NCBI GenBank assembly: GCA_003553895.1
Contig: PWFM01000061.1
Coordinates: 1 to 29,252 of the forward strand
DNA from: Syntrophomonadaceae bacterium
Lineage (GTDB): Bacteria; Bacillota; Dethiobacteria; DTU022
DNA: 29,252 bases
Reading direction: 5' to 3'
Below, in pieces: positions 1 to 6,704 of this stretch. The position numbers and the translations under genes are program-made. Under the pieces are notes generated by a model that was not told where the DNA came from, searched no databases, and was given only the letters and a program-made list of their open reading frames with translations. Numbering within the stretch: position 1 is the first letter of the stretch; every line of letters starts with the position of its first letter.

Positions 1-186
1 AGCAAGGGGGGATGCACAAGGAAAAACCACCTCACGAAGTATTTTTTACTCATTTCTTATGAACCTTACAACAGAATACTAATCAAGTAGAAAATTAACT
101 GACAACAGAATATAACAAGGTAAGGAAGTCCTTTATTTTTCGTTTATTGATCTATGCTTAGGTTTTTGAAAGGAGGATATTATTCT

Positions 187-1665
187 ATGTCTAATGGACA
201 AAGAGATGAATGGGGCAGTAGAATGATTGTTATTATTGCCGCCATTTCCATGGCTGTAGGAACCGGAAACATCTGGAGGTTTCCGAGGGTTGCAGCCCAA
301 TGGGGCGGAGGTTCATTCCTGATTGCCCTTACTATTGCTCTGATATTATGGGCTATTCCATTGCTCATGTCAGAGTTTTTAATGGGCCAAAGGTCCCAGC
401 TAGGTAATATTGGCGCTTTTCGTGATTTTATGGGTAAAAAGTTTGCCTGGGTCGGTGCCTGGATGGCCCTGGTTTGCATCGGGATCACCTTTTATTACGC
501 GGTTGTAACCGGCTGGTCCATCCGCTATTTCGTGTATGCCCTGGGTGGAGCGATTGAACCGGGTATTGAAGGACAGGTCTACTGGGACGCTTTTATCGGA
601 AACCCTGTGGAAACAATTGGCTTCCATTTTATTGCAGTCCTAATTGTCTTTTTAGTAGTATACAGGGGTATTAAAGGTGGTCTGGAATCTATTCTCAGGG
701 TCCTACTACCCTCCCTGTTTGTCATCTTAATTATCCTGGCAATCCGGGCGGTTATGCTTCCCGGCTCTGTGGAGGGGTTGCGCTACCTCTTCGTTCCGGA
801 TTGGGGATTGCTGGCCAGTGGAAGGGTCTGGCTGGAAGCCTTCACTCAAGCAGCCTGGTCTACCGGCGCCGGATGGGGGCTTCTCCTGGTTTATGCCGCT
901 TATGCCAAAGCTAAAGAAGACGTGGGCGTTAACTGTACCATCATTGGCTTTGCCGACGTTTTGGCCGGCTTTGTTGCAGCAATCGCCGTCCTCTGCACGG
1001 TTTATGCCCTTTCCCCCAGTATCGAACTGGCTGAAGAAGCGCTGGCTGCTGGAAATGTAGGGCTCACCTTTATCTATGTAGTTGAACTGCTGGCTGTAAT
1101 GCCCGGATCAACTGTTATAGCTCCCCTGTTCTTCCTGGCCTTATCGCTGGCTGCTATCTCGTCTTTAATAGCTATGATCGAGCTTATCACCACCAACGTT
1201 ATGAATTTTGGTATCAGCCGTCAAAAAGCAGCTATTACAGCCGGTATCGCCACTTTCTTGTTTGGCGTACCCTCTGCCTTAAGCATCGACTTCCTGGATA
1301 ATCAGGACTGGGTCTGGGGCGTCGGACTCCTGATCAGTGGTTTATTAACCGCCGTAGCAATGATGAAGTACGGCGTAGACAAAGCTCGCGCTCAAATCAA
1401 CGAAACCAGCGACCTGCACATCGGTGGCTGGTGGACTTTCTTGATCAGGATCATCCCGCTGATGTTCGTTGTTATTTTCGGCTGGTGGGTAATGCAGTCC
1501 ATAGAATGGTACCCGGACACATGGGGGCATCCGTTTGAAGTATTCAGCACCGGCACCATGGTCTTCCAGTGGGTAATCCTGTTCATTGTCTGTTACGCCC
1601 TTAACAACTTCTTTGCCAAGAACGTTGTTGCCGGTCCGATGACCAAGAAAGAAGACCGCGAGTAA
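187..1665 (+). CDS. NSS-family sodium-dependent amino-acid transporter, copy 1
   Basis: Predicted inner-membrane Na+:amino-acid symporter of the neurotransmitter:sodium symporter (LeuT-fold) family. I start it at 187 (492 residues) because AGGAGG at 171-176 sits 10 bases upstream and the protein then begins MSNGQ like its paralogue at 2310; an upstream in-frame ATG at 154 has no Shine-Dalgarno. The TM1 signature AVGTGNIWRFPR is near the N-terminus. The family's conserved mid-protein segment (QAAWSTGAGWGLLLVYAAYA) and the TM8-like segment SLIAMIELITTNVMNFG are also present. About 11-12 hydrophobic segments span the protein, a normal length for bacterial members. It is followed after 90 bases by a 33-residue micropeptide, the arrangement known for MetP/MetS methionine/alanine importers. 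The substrate cannot be read from sequence; neutral amino acids are likely. No clear promoter is visible in the 186 bases upstream. Confidence 0.93.
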   Translation: MSNGQRDEWGSRMIVIIAAISMAVGTGNIWRFPRVAAQWGGGSFLIALTIALILWAIPLLMSEFLMGQRSQLGNIGAFRDFMGKKFAWVGAWMALVCIGITFYYAVVTGWSIRYFVYALGGAIEPGIEGQVYWDAFIGNPVETIGFHFIAVLIVFLVVYRGIKGGLESILRVLLPSLFVILIILAIRAVMLPGSVEGLRYLFVPDWGLLASGRVWLEAFTQAAWSTGAGWGLLLVYAAYAKAKEDVGVNCTIIGFADVLAGFVAAIAVLCTVYALSPSIELAEEALAAGNVGLTFIYVVELLAVMPGSTVIAPLFFLALSLAAISSLIAMIELITTNVMNFGISRQKAAITAGIATFLFGVPSALSIDFLDNQDWVWGVGLLISGLLTAVAMMKYGVDKARAQINETSDLHIGGWWTFLIRIIPLMFVVIFGWWVMQSIEWYPDTWGHPFEVFSTGTMVFQWVILFIVCYALNNFFAKNVVAGPMTKKEDRE

Positions 1666-1687
1666 TTAGCTTAGCTTGAAGATGATT

Positions 1688-1724
1688 CCATTCACAGTAT
1701 GGGCCAGACCCGTTCTGTGAATGG
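1688..1724 (+). other. Intercistronic hairpin before the micropeptide gene
   Basis: A perfect 10-bp inverted repeat (1688-1697 with 1715-1724) lies between the transporter stop and the Shine-Dalgarno of the micropeptide. An inner GGG/CCC pairing shortens the loop. No U-run follows, so it is more likely an mRNA-stabilising or processing element than a terminator. This role is inference. Confidence 0.55.
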
Positions 1725-1755
1725 GACTCCTTAAATTTAAAAAGGAGGAATATAA

Positions 1756-1857
1756 ATGGACGCTGAAATTATTATCTGGATGATCATTTTCATGGGCGGC
1801 TATATAGGTATTCTCCTATACTTTGTCAGGATAGCCATGAAAGCTGATAACGGTTAG
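1756..1857 (+). CDS. Single-helix micropeptide, MetS-like small subunit of NSS transporter, copy 1
   Basis: A 33-residue reading frame with a strong Shine-Dalgarno (AAAGGAGG at 1741-1748, 7 bases before ATG). It begins MDAEIIIWMIIFMGG, continues as one hydrophobic helix to about residue 24 and ends in a short basic/polar tail (RIAMKADNG). This matches the known methionine/alanine importer small-subunit family: an acidic N-terminus, one transmembrane helix, and a position directly behind an NSS transporter. A second copy with nearly the same sequence follows the second transporter (3840-3944), which strongly supports real coding. In Corynebacterium glutamicum the equivalent MetS is required for transport by MetP, so it is probably an obligate partner of the gene at 187-1665. 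It is short enough to be missed by automatic gene callers. Confidence 0.88.
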   Translation: MDAEIIIWMIIFMGGYIGILLYFVRIAMKADNG

Positions 1858-1900
1858 TCAACTAACCAAAGATTACTAAAACAAAAAAATAGTTTGCTAG

Positions 1901-1930
1901 GGCGGCAGCTTTTAAAGCTGCCGCCTCTTT
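1901..1930 (+). terminator. Rho-independent terminator of transporter cassette 1
   Basis: A GC-rich stem GGCGGCAGC / GCTGCCGCC, extendable with T/A pairs, surrounds a short A/T loop and is followed by CTCTTTCTATT. It lies 43 bases after the micropeptide stop and closes the first cassette. Confidence 0.85.
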
Positions 1931-2033
1931 CTATTATCTATCCTTGTATTTTTGAATCTGTCCTCCACACAGAGCCCTGTATCCAATTATACTGCTTTTG
2001 CACTTAATTATTTCCCGCAAGTTTCATTAACTC

Positions 2034-2061
2034 TTGCATTCTTCATAATATTGGTTATAAT
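2034..2061 (+). promoter_or_regulatory. Possible sigma-A promoter upstream of cassette 2
   Basis: TTGCAT (2034-2039) and TATAAT (2056-2061) are separated by 16 bases in the correct order. The region is AT-rich, so a chance match is possible. It would give a second, constitutive start for the second transporter cassette. Confidence 0.4.
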
Positions 2062-2137
2062 ATATAATCATATCCCCGAGACAGCTGTATCATTGGCAGC
2101 AACTCTTTCTTGCCTGTAGTGTAGACTGTGCAATTAT

Positions 2138-2153
2138 TGGCACGTGAATTGCA
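2138..2153 (+). promoter_or_regulatory. Sigma-54 (RpoN) -24/-12 promoter of cassette 2
   Basis: TGGCACGTGAATTGCA reproduces the RpoN consensus TGGCACG-N4-TTGCA, with the invariant GG (2139-2140) and GC (2151-2152) separated by exactly 10 bases. Transcription would start near 2164, about 146 bases before the transporter ATG at 2310. The sigma-54 activator gene at 4085 lies directly downstream of this cassette, which makes the site functionally credible. Confidence 0.85.
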
Positions 2154-2309
2154 ATATAATTATTTGGATTTTGATTTCTGATATTTCAATATTTCGTAAA
2201 GGAGGAAGCGCTTATAGGGTCTAGGTAGTTTCGGCAGTAAATCTTTAGCAATAGTTCCTGATTTCTTTTATTTTTCATCATTTTAACTGTTGAGAGGAGT
2301 AAACAAACT

Positions 2310-3791
2310 ATGTCTAACGGACAAGAACGATGGAGCGGCAGGATGATCATGATCATCGCCATGATTTCCATGGCTGTCGGAACCGGAAACATATGGCGGT
2401 TTCCCAGGATAGCAGCCAGCCAGGGTGGAGGCGCCTTTCTGATTGCCCTGACCATAGCCCTGGTCTTATGGGCTATTCCCCTTCTCATGGCCGAGTTTTT
2501 AATGGGTTACCGCTCCAGGTTAGGAAATGTTGGCGCTTTTCGTGATTTTATGGGCAAAAAGTATACCTGGGTCGGGGCCTGGATGGCCCTGGTCTGCATT
2601 GGCATCCCCTTCTATTATGCGGTGGTCTGCGGCTGGACCATCCGTTATTTTGTTTATTCAGTAACCGGTAGTATAGCAGCTGGTGTTGATGGCCAGGCTT
2701 TCTGGGATACCTTCATGGCCAGCCCGATTGAAACCGTGGGGTTTCATTTTATAGCCGTCCTAATAGTATTTTTAGTTGTTTACCGGGGGATCAAAGGTGG
2801 GCTGGAAAGTGTACTAAAAGTTATGTTGCCTTCCCTGTTTGTGGTCCTGGGCATCCTTGCTATCCGCGCAGCAACCCTGCCCGGAGCGGCAGAAGGCCTG
2901 CGCTTCTTGTTCGTGCCGGACTGGTCCCTGCTGGGAACCGGTGAAATCTGGCTGCAGGCCTTTACCCAGGCCGCCTGGTCTACAGGCGCCGGCTGGGGTC
3001 TGCTCCTGGTTTACGCGGTTTATGCCCGTGAAAAAGAAGACATCGCCGTCAACAGCTTTATCATCGGTTTCGCAGACGTTTTTGTCGGTTTTGTCGCCGG
3101 GATCGCCGTGCTGAGCACCATTTTTGCCATCGCTCCCACTTACGAAGCCGCAGTTGCCATCACCGGTGAGGGTAACGTGGGTATTACCTTTATCGCCATG
3201 GTCAACCTCCTGGCGGATATGCCTGGCTCCTGGGCGGTTTCTTCCCTGTTTTTCCTGGCGCTATCCCTGGCCGGAATATCTTCCCTGATCGCCATGATCG
3301 AACTGATTACCACCAACCTGGGCAACTTCGGGATCGATCGAAAAAAAGCTGCTCTTTACGGTGGGATCGCCACCTTCCTGTTCGGGATTCCTTCTGCACT
3401 CAGCTTCAACTTCCTGGACAACCAGGACTGGGTCTGGGGCGTCGGCCTTCTGATCAGCGGACTGCTTACCGCAGTGGCTATGATGGTTTACGGGGTGGAT
3501 AAGGCCCGGGCTCAGCTGAACGAGTTCAGCGACATGCATGTCGGCACCTGGTGGACCCTTTTCATCCGCCTGATCCCGTTAATGTTCCTCGGCATTTTCG
3601 GCTGGTGGGTATGGCAGGCCATTGGCTGGTACCCCGATACCTGGTGGCATCCATTTGAACTGTACAACGTGGGAACCATGGTCTTCCAGTGGGGTATTCT
3701 GTTGATCGTTTGCCTGGCTCTGAACAACTGGTTTAATAAGAACGTGGTTGCGGGACCAATGACGAAAAAGGACGACAAGGAAATTGCTTAA
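2310..3791 (+). CDS. NSS-family sodium-dependent amino-acid transporter, copy 2
   Basis: A 493-residue LeuT-fold Na+ symporter that is visibly homologous to the product of 187-1665 along its whole length, including the TM1 signature AVGTGNIWRFPR, the mid-protein QAAWSTGAGWGLLLVYA segment and the C-terminal NKNVVAGPMTKK tail. ATG at 2310 follows GAGAGGAG (2292-2299) at about 10 bases. It is a tandem duplicate that has diverged mainly in the loop around residues 120-140 and in the segment around residues 275-305. It is followed by its own micropeptide and preceded by a sigma-54 promoter not seen in front of copy 1, so the two copies may be expressed under different conditions. Exact substrate unknown; small neutral amino acids are likely. 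Confidence 0.94.
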   Translation: MSNGQERWSGRMIMIIAMISMAVGTGNIWRFPRIAASQGGGAFLIALTIALVLWAIPLLMAEFLMGYRSRLGNVGAFRDFMGKKYTWVGAWMALVCIGIPFYYAVVCGWTIRYFVYSVTGSIAAGVDGQAFWDTFMASPIETVGFHFIAVLIVFLVVYRGIKGGLESVLKVMLPSLFVVLGILAIRAATLPGAAEGLRFLFVPDWSLLGTGEIWLQAFTQAAWSTGAGWGLLLVYAVYAREKEDIAVNSFIIGFADVFVGFVAGIAVLSTIFAIAPTYEAAVAITGEGNVGITFIAMVNLLADMPGSWAVSSLFFLALSLAGISSLIAMIELITTNLGNFGIDRKKAALYGGIATFLFGIPSALSFNFLDNQDWVWGVGLLISGLLTAVAMMVYGVDKARAQLNEFSDMHVGTWWTLFIRLIPLMFLGIFGWWVWQAIGWYPDTWWHPFELYNVGTMVFQWGILLIVCLALNNWFNKNVVAGPMTKKDDKEIA

Positions 3792-3809
3792 GTGTGCCGG
3801 CAATCAATT

Positions 3810-3824
3810 AGGCTTATAGAGCCT
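3810..3824 (+). other. Small hairpin just upstream of micropeptide 2 ribosome binding site
   Basis: AGGCT (3810-3814) and AGCCT (3820-3824) form a 5-bp stem with a 5-base loop, ending two bases before the AAGGAGG Shine-Dalgarno at 3826-3832. Its position parallels the larger hairpin in cassette 1. The element is short and may be chance. Confidence 0.35.
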
Positions 3825-3839
3825 CAAGGAGGATAAATG

Positions 3840-3944
3840 ATGGATGCACAAATTGCATTATGGATGATTATTTTTGTGGGTGGTTACATCGCTATCCTGG
3901 GCTATTTCGTACGGGTGGCCATGAAATCAGATAATAAAGGTTAG
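3840..3944 (+). CDS. Single-helix micropeptide, MetS-like small subunit of NSS transporter, copy 2
   Basis: A 34-residue reading frame that begins MDAQIALWMIIFVGG and ends RVAMKSDNKG. It aligns without gaps to the 33-residue micromembrane protein of cassette 1, apart from one residue near the end. Two adjacent ATGs occur (3837 and 3840). I choose 3840 because AAGGAGG (3826-3832) is then 7 bases away and the N-terminus matches the paralogue. One transmembrane helix spans roughly residues 5-25. Conservation of a short frame next to a duplicated transporter, with conservative changes (I/A, L/G, S/A), argues that it is selected as protein. Predicted role: accessory subunit of the transporter encoded at 2310-3791. 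Confidence 0.88.
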   Translation: MDAQIALWMIIFVGGYIAILGYFVRVAMKSDNKG

Positions 3945-3969
3945 CCAGCAGCAGGTCTGAAGTAAAAGG

Positions 3970-4010
3970 TTATGCCGGAGGGGTATATCTCTATCCGGCA
4001 TAATTTATTT
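3970..4010 (+). terminator. Rho-independent terminator of transporter cassette 2
   Basis: A perfect 10-bp stem TTATGCCGGA (3970-3979) / TCCGGCATAA (3994-4003) is followed by TTTATTT. It lies 26 bases after the micropeptide stop and separates the cassette from the regulator gene. Confidence 0.85.
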
Positions 4011-4025
4011 CTGAGCAAGACAAAG

Positions 4026-4054
4026 TTTACCGGCCCTGGTTTTGATGGTATGAT
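4026..4054 (+). promoter_or_regulatory. Probable sigma-A promoter of the sigma-54 activator gene
   Basis: TTTACC (4026-4031) and TATGAT (4049-4054) are 17 bases apart, with the start codon at 4085. It follows the terminator of the preceding cassette, so the regulator is probably transcribed independently. Confidence 0.5.
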
Positions 4055-4084
4055 GTACCAAAGTTAGATTAACAGGGTGAAATT

Positions 4085-5461
4085 ATGGATTTTGGTATCT
4101 TGAAAAGCGAAGCGGTTAAAAATATTCTTAACGCTATCCACGAAGGGGTATGTATCGTCGATAAAGAAGGAATTGTTGTCCACTGGAGTAAAAAATCAGA
4201 AACCCTGTTCGACGTTAAGGCTGAAAATATAATCGACAAACCACTACAGGACTTTTTCCCAACCGCACTACTGCTAAATGTAATAAGAAACAAGAAAGAA
4301 GCCAACAATATTTACCTGAGCCCCAGGAAAGGGACTTACGTCGTGGTCAGCGCCAGGCCCCTATATTTTGACGGCAAATTTGTAGGAGCTATCTCCACCG
4401 ACAAGGATATAACTGAAATGACCAACCTTTCCTTTGAGCTGGAGGAAACCAGGGAACGCTTGAACCAACTTCGGGAAGAGGTTAGCAAGTTAAGTGAAGA
4501 AAGATATTCATTTGGGCAGATCCTGGGGCGGAGCGAGGTTATCAAGTTTAAAGTCGACCGGGCCATGCAAGTGGCCAAAACTAAAACCGGGATCTTGATC
4601 ACCGGGGAAAGCGGCACCGGTAAGGAAATATTCGCCCGGGCCATCCACCAGCACAGCGGCAGGAAAGGTAACTTTGTAGCTATCAACTGCAGCGCTATCC
4701 CGGAAAACCTGTTTGAAAGCGAAATGTTTGGTTACGTAGGCGGGGCTTTTACCGGGGCCCTCAAAAAAGGCAAGGCGGGGCAGTTTGAAAACGCCCACCA
4801 GGGGACTCTGTTTCTCGATGAAATAAGCGATATGCCTATGCACATGCAGGCCAAGCTGCTGCGTGTGCTCCAGGAAAACAAGATCCTGCGCATCGGAGCA
4901 GATACCCCCAGGGATATTGATGTAAGGATCATATCTGCTTCCAACAAAAACCTGCGCAAAATGGTGGAAATCGGCACCTTCAGAGAAGACCTTTATTACA
5001 GGCTTAACGTGGTCAGGATTGACCTGCCTCCCCTGCGGGAAAGAAAAGAGGATATACCTATCCTGGTTGATGCTTTCATCAAGAATTTCTGCCGGCAAAA
5101 CAATGTTGACGAGCCCAAACTCATGCCTGAAGTATTTAATATCCTGACCAGTTATAACTGGGAAGGCAACATCAGGGAGTTAAAGAATACTGCCGAACAC
5201 CTGGTAGTCTTCTCCAGGAACGGGAAAATCGGTTTGGAAAGTGTCCCCGAGCAAATCGTTGAACGATCCCTGTCCAGGGCAAAGGAAAGCGAGAGCAGCT
5301 TCGACCTGGAGTCCTGTGTAACCAAGACAGAAATGGAAGTAATCCGCAAAGTAATGGAAATGGTGGAAGGAAACAAGAGCCGGGCCGCAAAAATCCTTAA
5401 TATCCCCAGAAGCACCCTCTACTACAAATTAAATTACTACCAGATGGATGACTTACTTTAA
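4085..5461 (+). CDS. PAS-domain sigma-54-dependent transcriptional activator
   Basis: A 458-residue bacterial enhancer-binding protein. Residues 9-115 look like a PAS sensor domain (GVCIVDKEGIVVHWSKKSE), and residues 117-142 form a probable coiled-coil linker. The AAA+ domain starts near 145 with Walker A GESGTGK (174-180), the sigma-54 contact motif GAFTGA (220-225), Walker B TLFLDEI (241-247) and WEGNIREL. A Fis-type helix-turn-helix ends the protein (KSRAAKILNIPRSTLYYKL). The GAFTGA loop is intact, so it should open sigma-54 promoters; one is at 2138 upstream of transporter cassette 2. The Shine-Dalgarno is weak (AGGGTGA). The signal bound by the PAS domain is unknown; an amino acid or energy/redox state is possible. 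No phosphoacceptor receiver domain is present, so it is not a two-component regulator. Confidence 0.93.
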   Translation: MDFGILKSEAVKNILNAIHEGVCIVDKEGIVVHWSKKSETLFDVKAENIIDKPLQDFFPTALLLNVIRNKKEANNIYLSPRKGTYVVVSARPLYFDGKFVGAISTDKDITEMTNLSFELEETRERLNQLREEVSKLSEERYSFGQILGRSEVIKFKVDRAMQVAKTKTGILITGESGTGKEIFARAIHQHSGRKGNFVAINCSAIPENLFESEMFGYVGGAFTGALKKGKAGQFENAHQGTLFLDEISDMPMHMQAKLLRVLQENKILRIGADTPRDIDVRIISASNKNLRKMVEIGTFREDLYYRLNVVRIDLPPLRERKEDIPILVDAFIKNFCRQNNVDEPKLMPEVFNILTSYNWEGNIRELKNTAEHLVVFSRNGKIGLESVPEQIVERSLSRAKESESSFDLESCVTKTEMEVIRKVMEMVEGNKSRAAKILNIPRSTLYYKLNYYQMDDLL

Positions 5462-5495
5462 GCCTCATACCAAACCCCTGCGATGCGTTTCTAAT

Positions 5496-6350
5496 TTACT
5501 CATTATTGAGGTGAATTCTGGTTAGCTCATCTTTTAGATAATTGAAGGCCTCATCCACTGTATCGCAAAACCGGACCAGGTCCAGGTCTTCCCTGCTGAT
5601 AGCCCCGTACTTAACCAGGGCTTCAAGATTGATGACCTGATCCCAGTATTCTTTACCGTATATAACGATGGGCATCTCTTTTTTTACTTTCTCGGTCTGG
5701 ATCAAGGTCAGGGTCTCAAAAAGTTCATCCAGGGTTCCGTAGCCACCCGGGAAAATGACCAGGGCCTTGGCCAGGTAGACAAACCAGTATTTCCGCATGA
5801 AAAAGTAATGGAATTCGAAGTTCAGTTCGGGAGAGATGTAGGGGTTGGAAAACTGCTCCATGGGCAGGCTAATATTTAAACCGATCGACATACCGTTCGC
5901 CTCAAGGGCCCCCTTGTTGGCCGCTTCCATCATTCCGGGCCCCCCACCGGACGTAACTACAAAACGGTGAGTGGAATTAAGAGACTTCGACCACTCGGTC
6001 ATGCGCCGGGCTAATTCTTCGGCATCATTGTAATAGCGGGCTAAAAAAACCTGGTTTTGAGCATATTCAAGCTCATCCAGCAGGGACTGCTCGAGAGGCT
6101 CTTGACTGGAAGCATCAATCCTCTCCTGAACTTCTTGTAGTTTTTTTTCCGCTTCCTGCGGATTCAAGGTGCGTGCAGATCCAAAAAAAACAACGGTGTC
6201 GTAAATATTATACTTCTTGAAACGGTGCATTGGTTCAAGAAATTCGGCCAGGATCCTTATTGTCCGCGCATCCGGGCTGTTTATGAATTCCATATTCCTA
6301 TAAGCCTTTTCAGGTTTGGACAATCCTTCTTTTTCTAGTTTATGGTCCAT
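5496..6350 (-). CDS. LOG family protein (TIGR00730-type nucleotide phosphoribohydrolase)
   Basis: 284 residues with the two hallmarks of the LOG / 'lysine-decarboxylase-like' Rossmann family: GGGPGMMEAANKGA (from about residue 135) and PGGYGTLDE (201-209). Family members cleave nucleoside 5'-monophosphates to base plus ribose 5-phosphate (cytokinin-activating or PpnN-like activity). Older databases label them decarboxylases, which is misleading. Compared with the compact ~190-residue LOG proteins it carries an N-terminal extension of about 50 residues and a Glu/Gln-rich helical insert (about 62-118), as in the longer bacterial subgroup. ATG at 6350 has GAGAGGG just upstream. It is convergent with the sigma-54 activator and appears monocistronic. 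The physiological substrate is not evident. Confidence 0.88.
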   Translation of the reverse strand: MDHKLEKEGLSKPEKAYRNMEFINSPDARTIRILAEFLEPMHRFKKYNIYDTVVFFGSARTLNPQEAEKKLQEVQERIDASSQEPLEQSLLDELEYAQNQVFLARYYNDAEELARRMTEWSKSLNSTHRFVVTSGGGPGMMEAANKGALEANGMSIGLNISLPMEQFSNPYISPELNFEFHYFFMRKYWFVYLAKALVIFPGGYGTLDELFETLTLIQTEKVKKEMPIVIYGKEYWDQVINLEALVKYGAISREDLDLVRFCDTVDEAFNYLKDELTRIHLNNE

Positions 6351-6704
6351 TTTCCCTCTCCGTATTTTTATTTTTTAATCAGCTTAAAAGATTATAACAA
6401 TTGCCTCTTACTGCTGTCAAAAAAAGAATTTATATCCAGGCATTATAGCTTACTCTGAGTCTGGGTTGCAGGAAAGCGGGACCTGGTACATGTTTAGAAG
6501 CTTTCTCTACCAACCCTGCATTGGAGGTTAGACAACCATTAGGACACAGTTTATACTCCTCCAACCGGACACTAATATTTAAGGGATCCGGTGGTTATTC
6601 CCGGATCCCTTATTTCTGTTGATTCTGGCTTTTAATCAATCCGGCAACGCCGAACCAAACTGGTTTAAAGGTGCCTGGCAAGACAACACATTCAGAGCCA
6701 CATT
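6351..6704. other. Intergenic region with a possible structured RNA
   Basis: No protein-coding gene is supported here. The first 80 bases are the AT-rich upstream region of the LOG gene. From 6463 to 6611 three successive hairpins occur, ending in a terminator-like stem; they are described separately. No known riboswitch or small-RNA family was recognised. Confidence 0.5.
6463..6622 (+). ncRNA. Candidate structured RNA: three hairpins, the last terminator-like
   Basis: Hairpin 1 pairs GGGTTG (6463-6468) with CAACCC (6511-6516), then, across a small internal loop, GAAAGC (6472-6477) with GCTTTC (6500-6505). Hairpin 2 pairs TTGGAGG (6521-6527) with CCTCCAA (6558-6564). Hairpin 3 is a perfect 11-bp stem, AAGGGATCCGG (6581-6591) with CCGGATCCCTT (6601-6611), followed on the plus strand by ATTTCTGTT. 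The plus-strand tail is the more U-rich, which favours a plus-strand transcript divergent from the LOG gene. A promoter could not be defined. The alternative is a leader or terminator of the minus-strand gene at 6705. No Rfam-like family was recognised. Confidence 0.35.

Larger units (their letters stand above)
1931..2309. other. Intergenic control region of transporter cassette 2
   Basis: This gene-free stretch is AT-rich. It holds a possible vegetative promoter (2034-2061), a short ACAGCTGT palindrome (2081-2088), a very good sigma-54 promoter (2138-2153) and a roughly 146-base untranslated leader. Within the leader, AAAGGAGG near 2200 looks like a ribosome binding site but no start codon follows at a useful distance. 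I could not recognise a clear enhancer-binding repeat for the sigma-54 activator. Confidence 0.6.

Noticed and set aside
1392..1586. Minus-strand short frames inside the transporter genes
   Set aside because: The same frames recur in both paralogues only because the coding strands are similar; no initiation signals.
2198..2235. AAAGGAGG inside the leader of transporter cassette 2
   Set aside because: No ATG, GTG or TTG at a suitable distance and the frame closes at once; not called as a gene.
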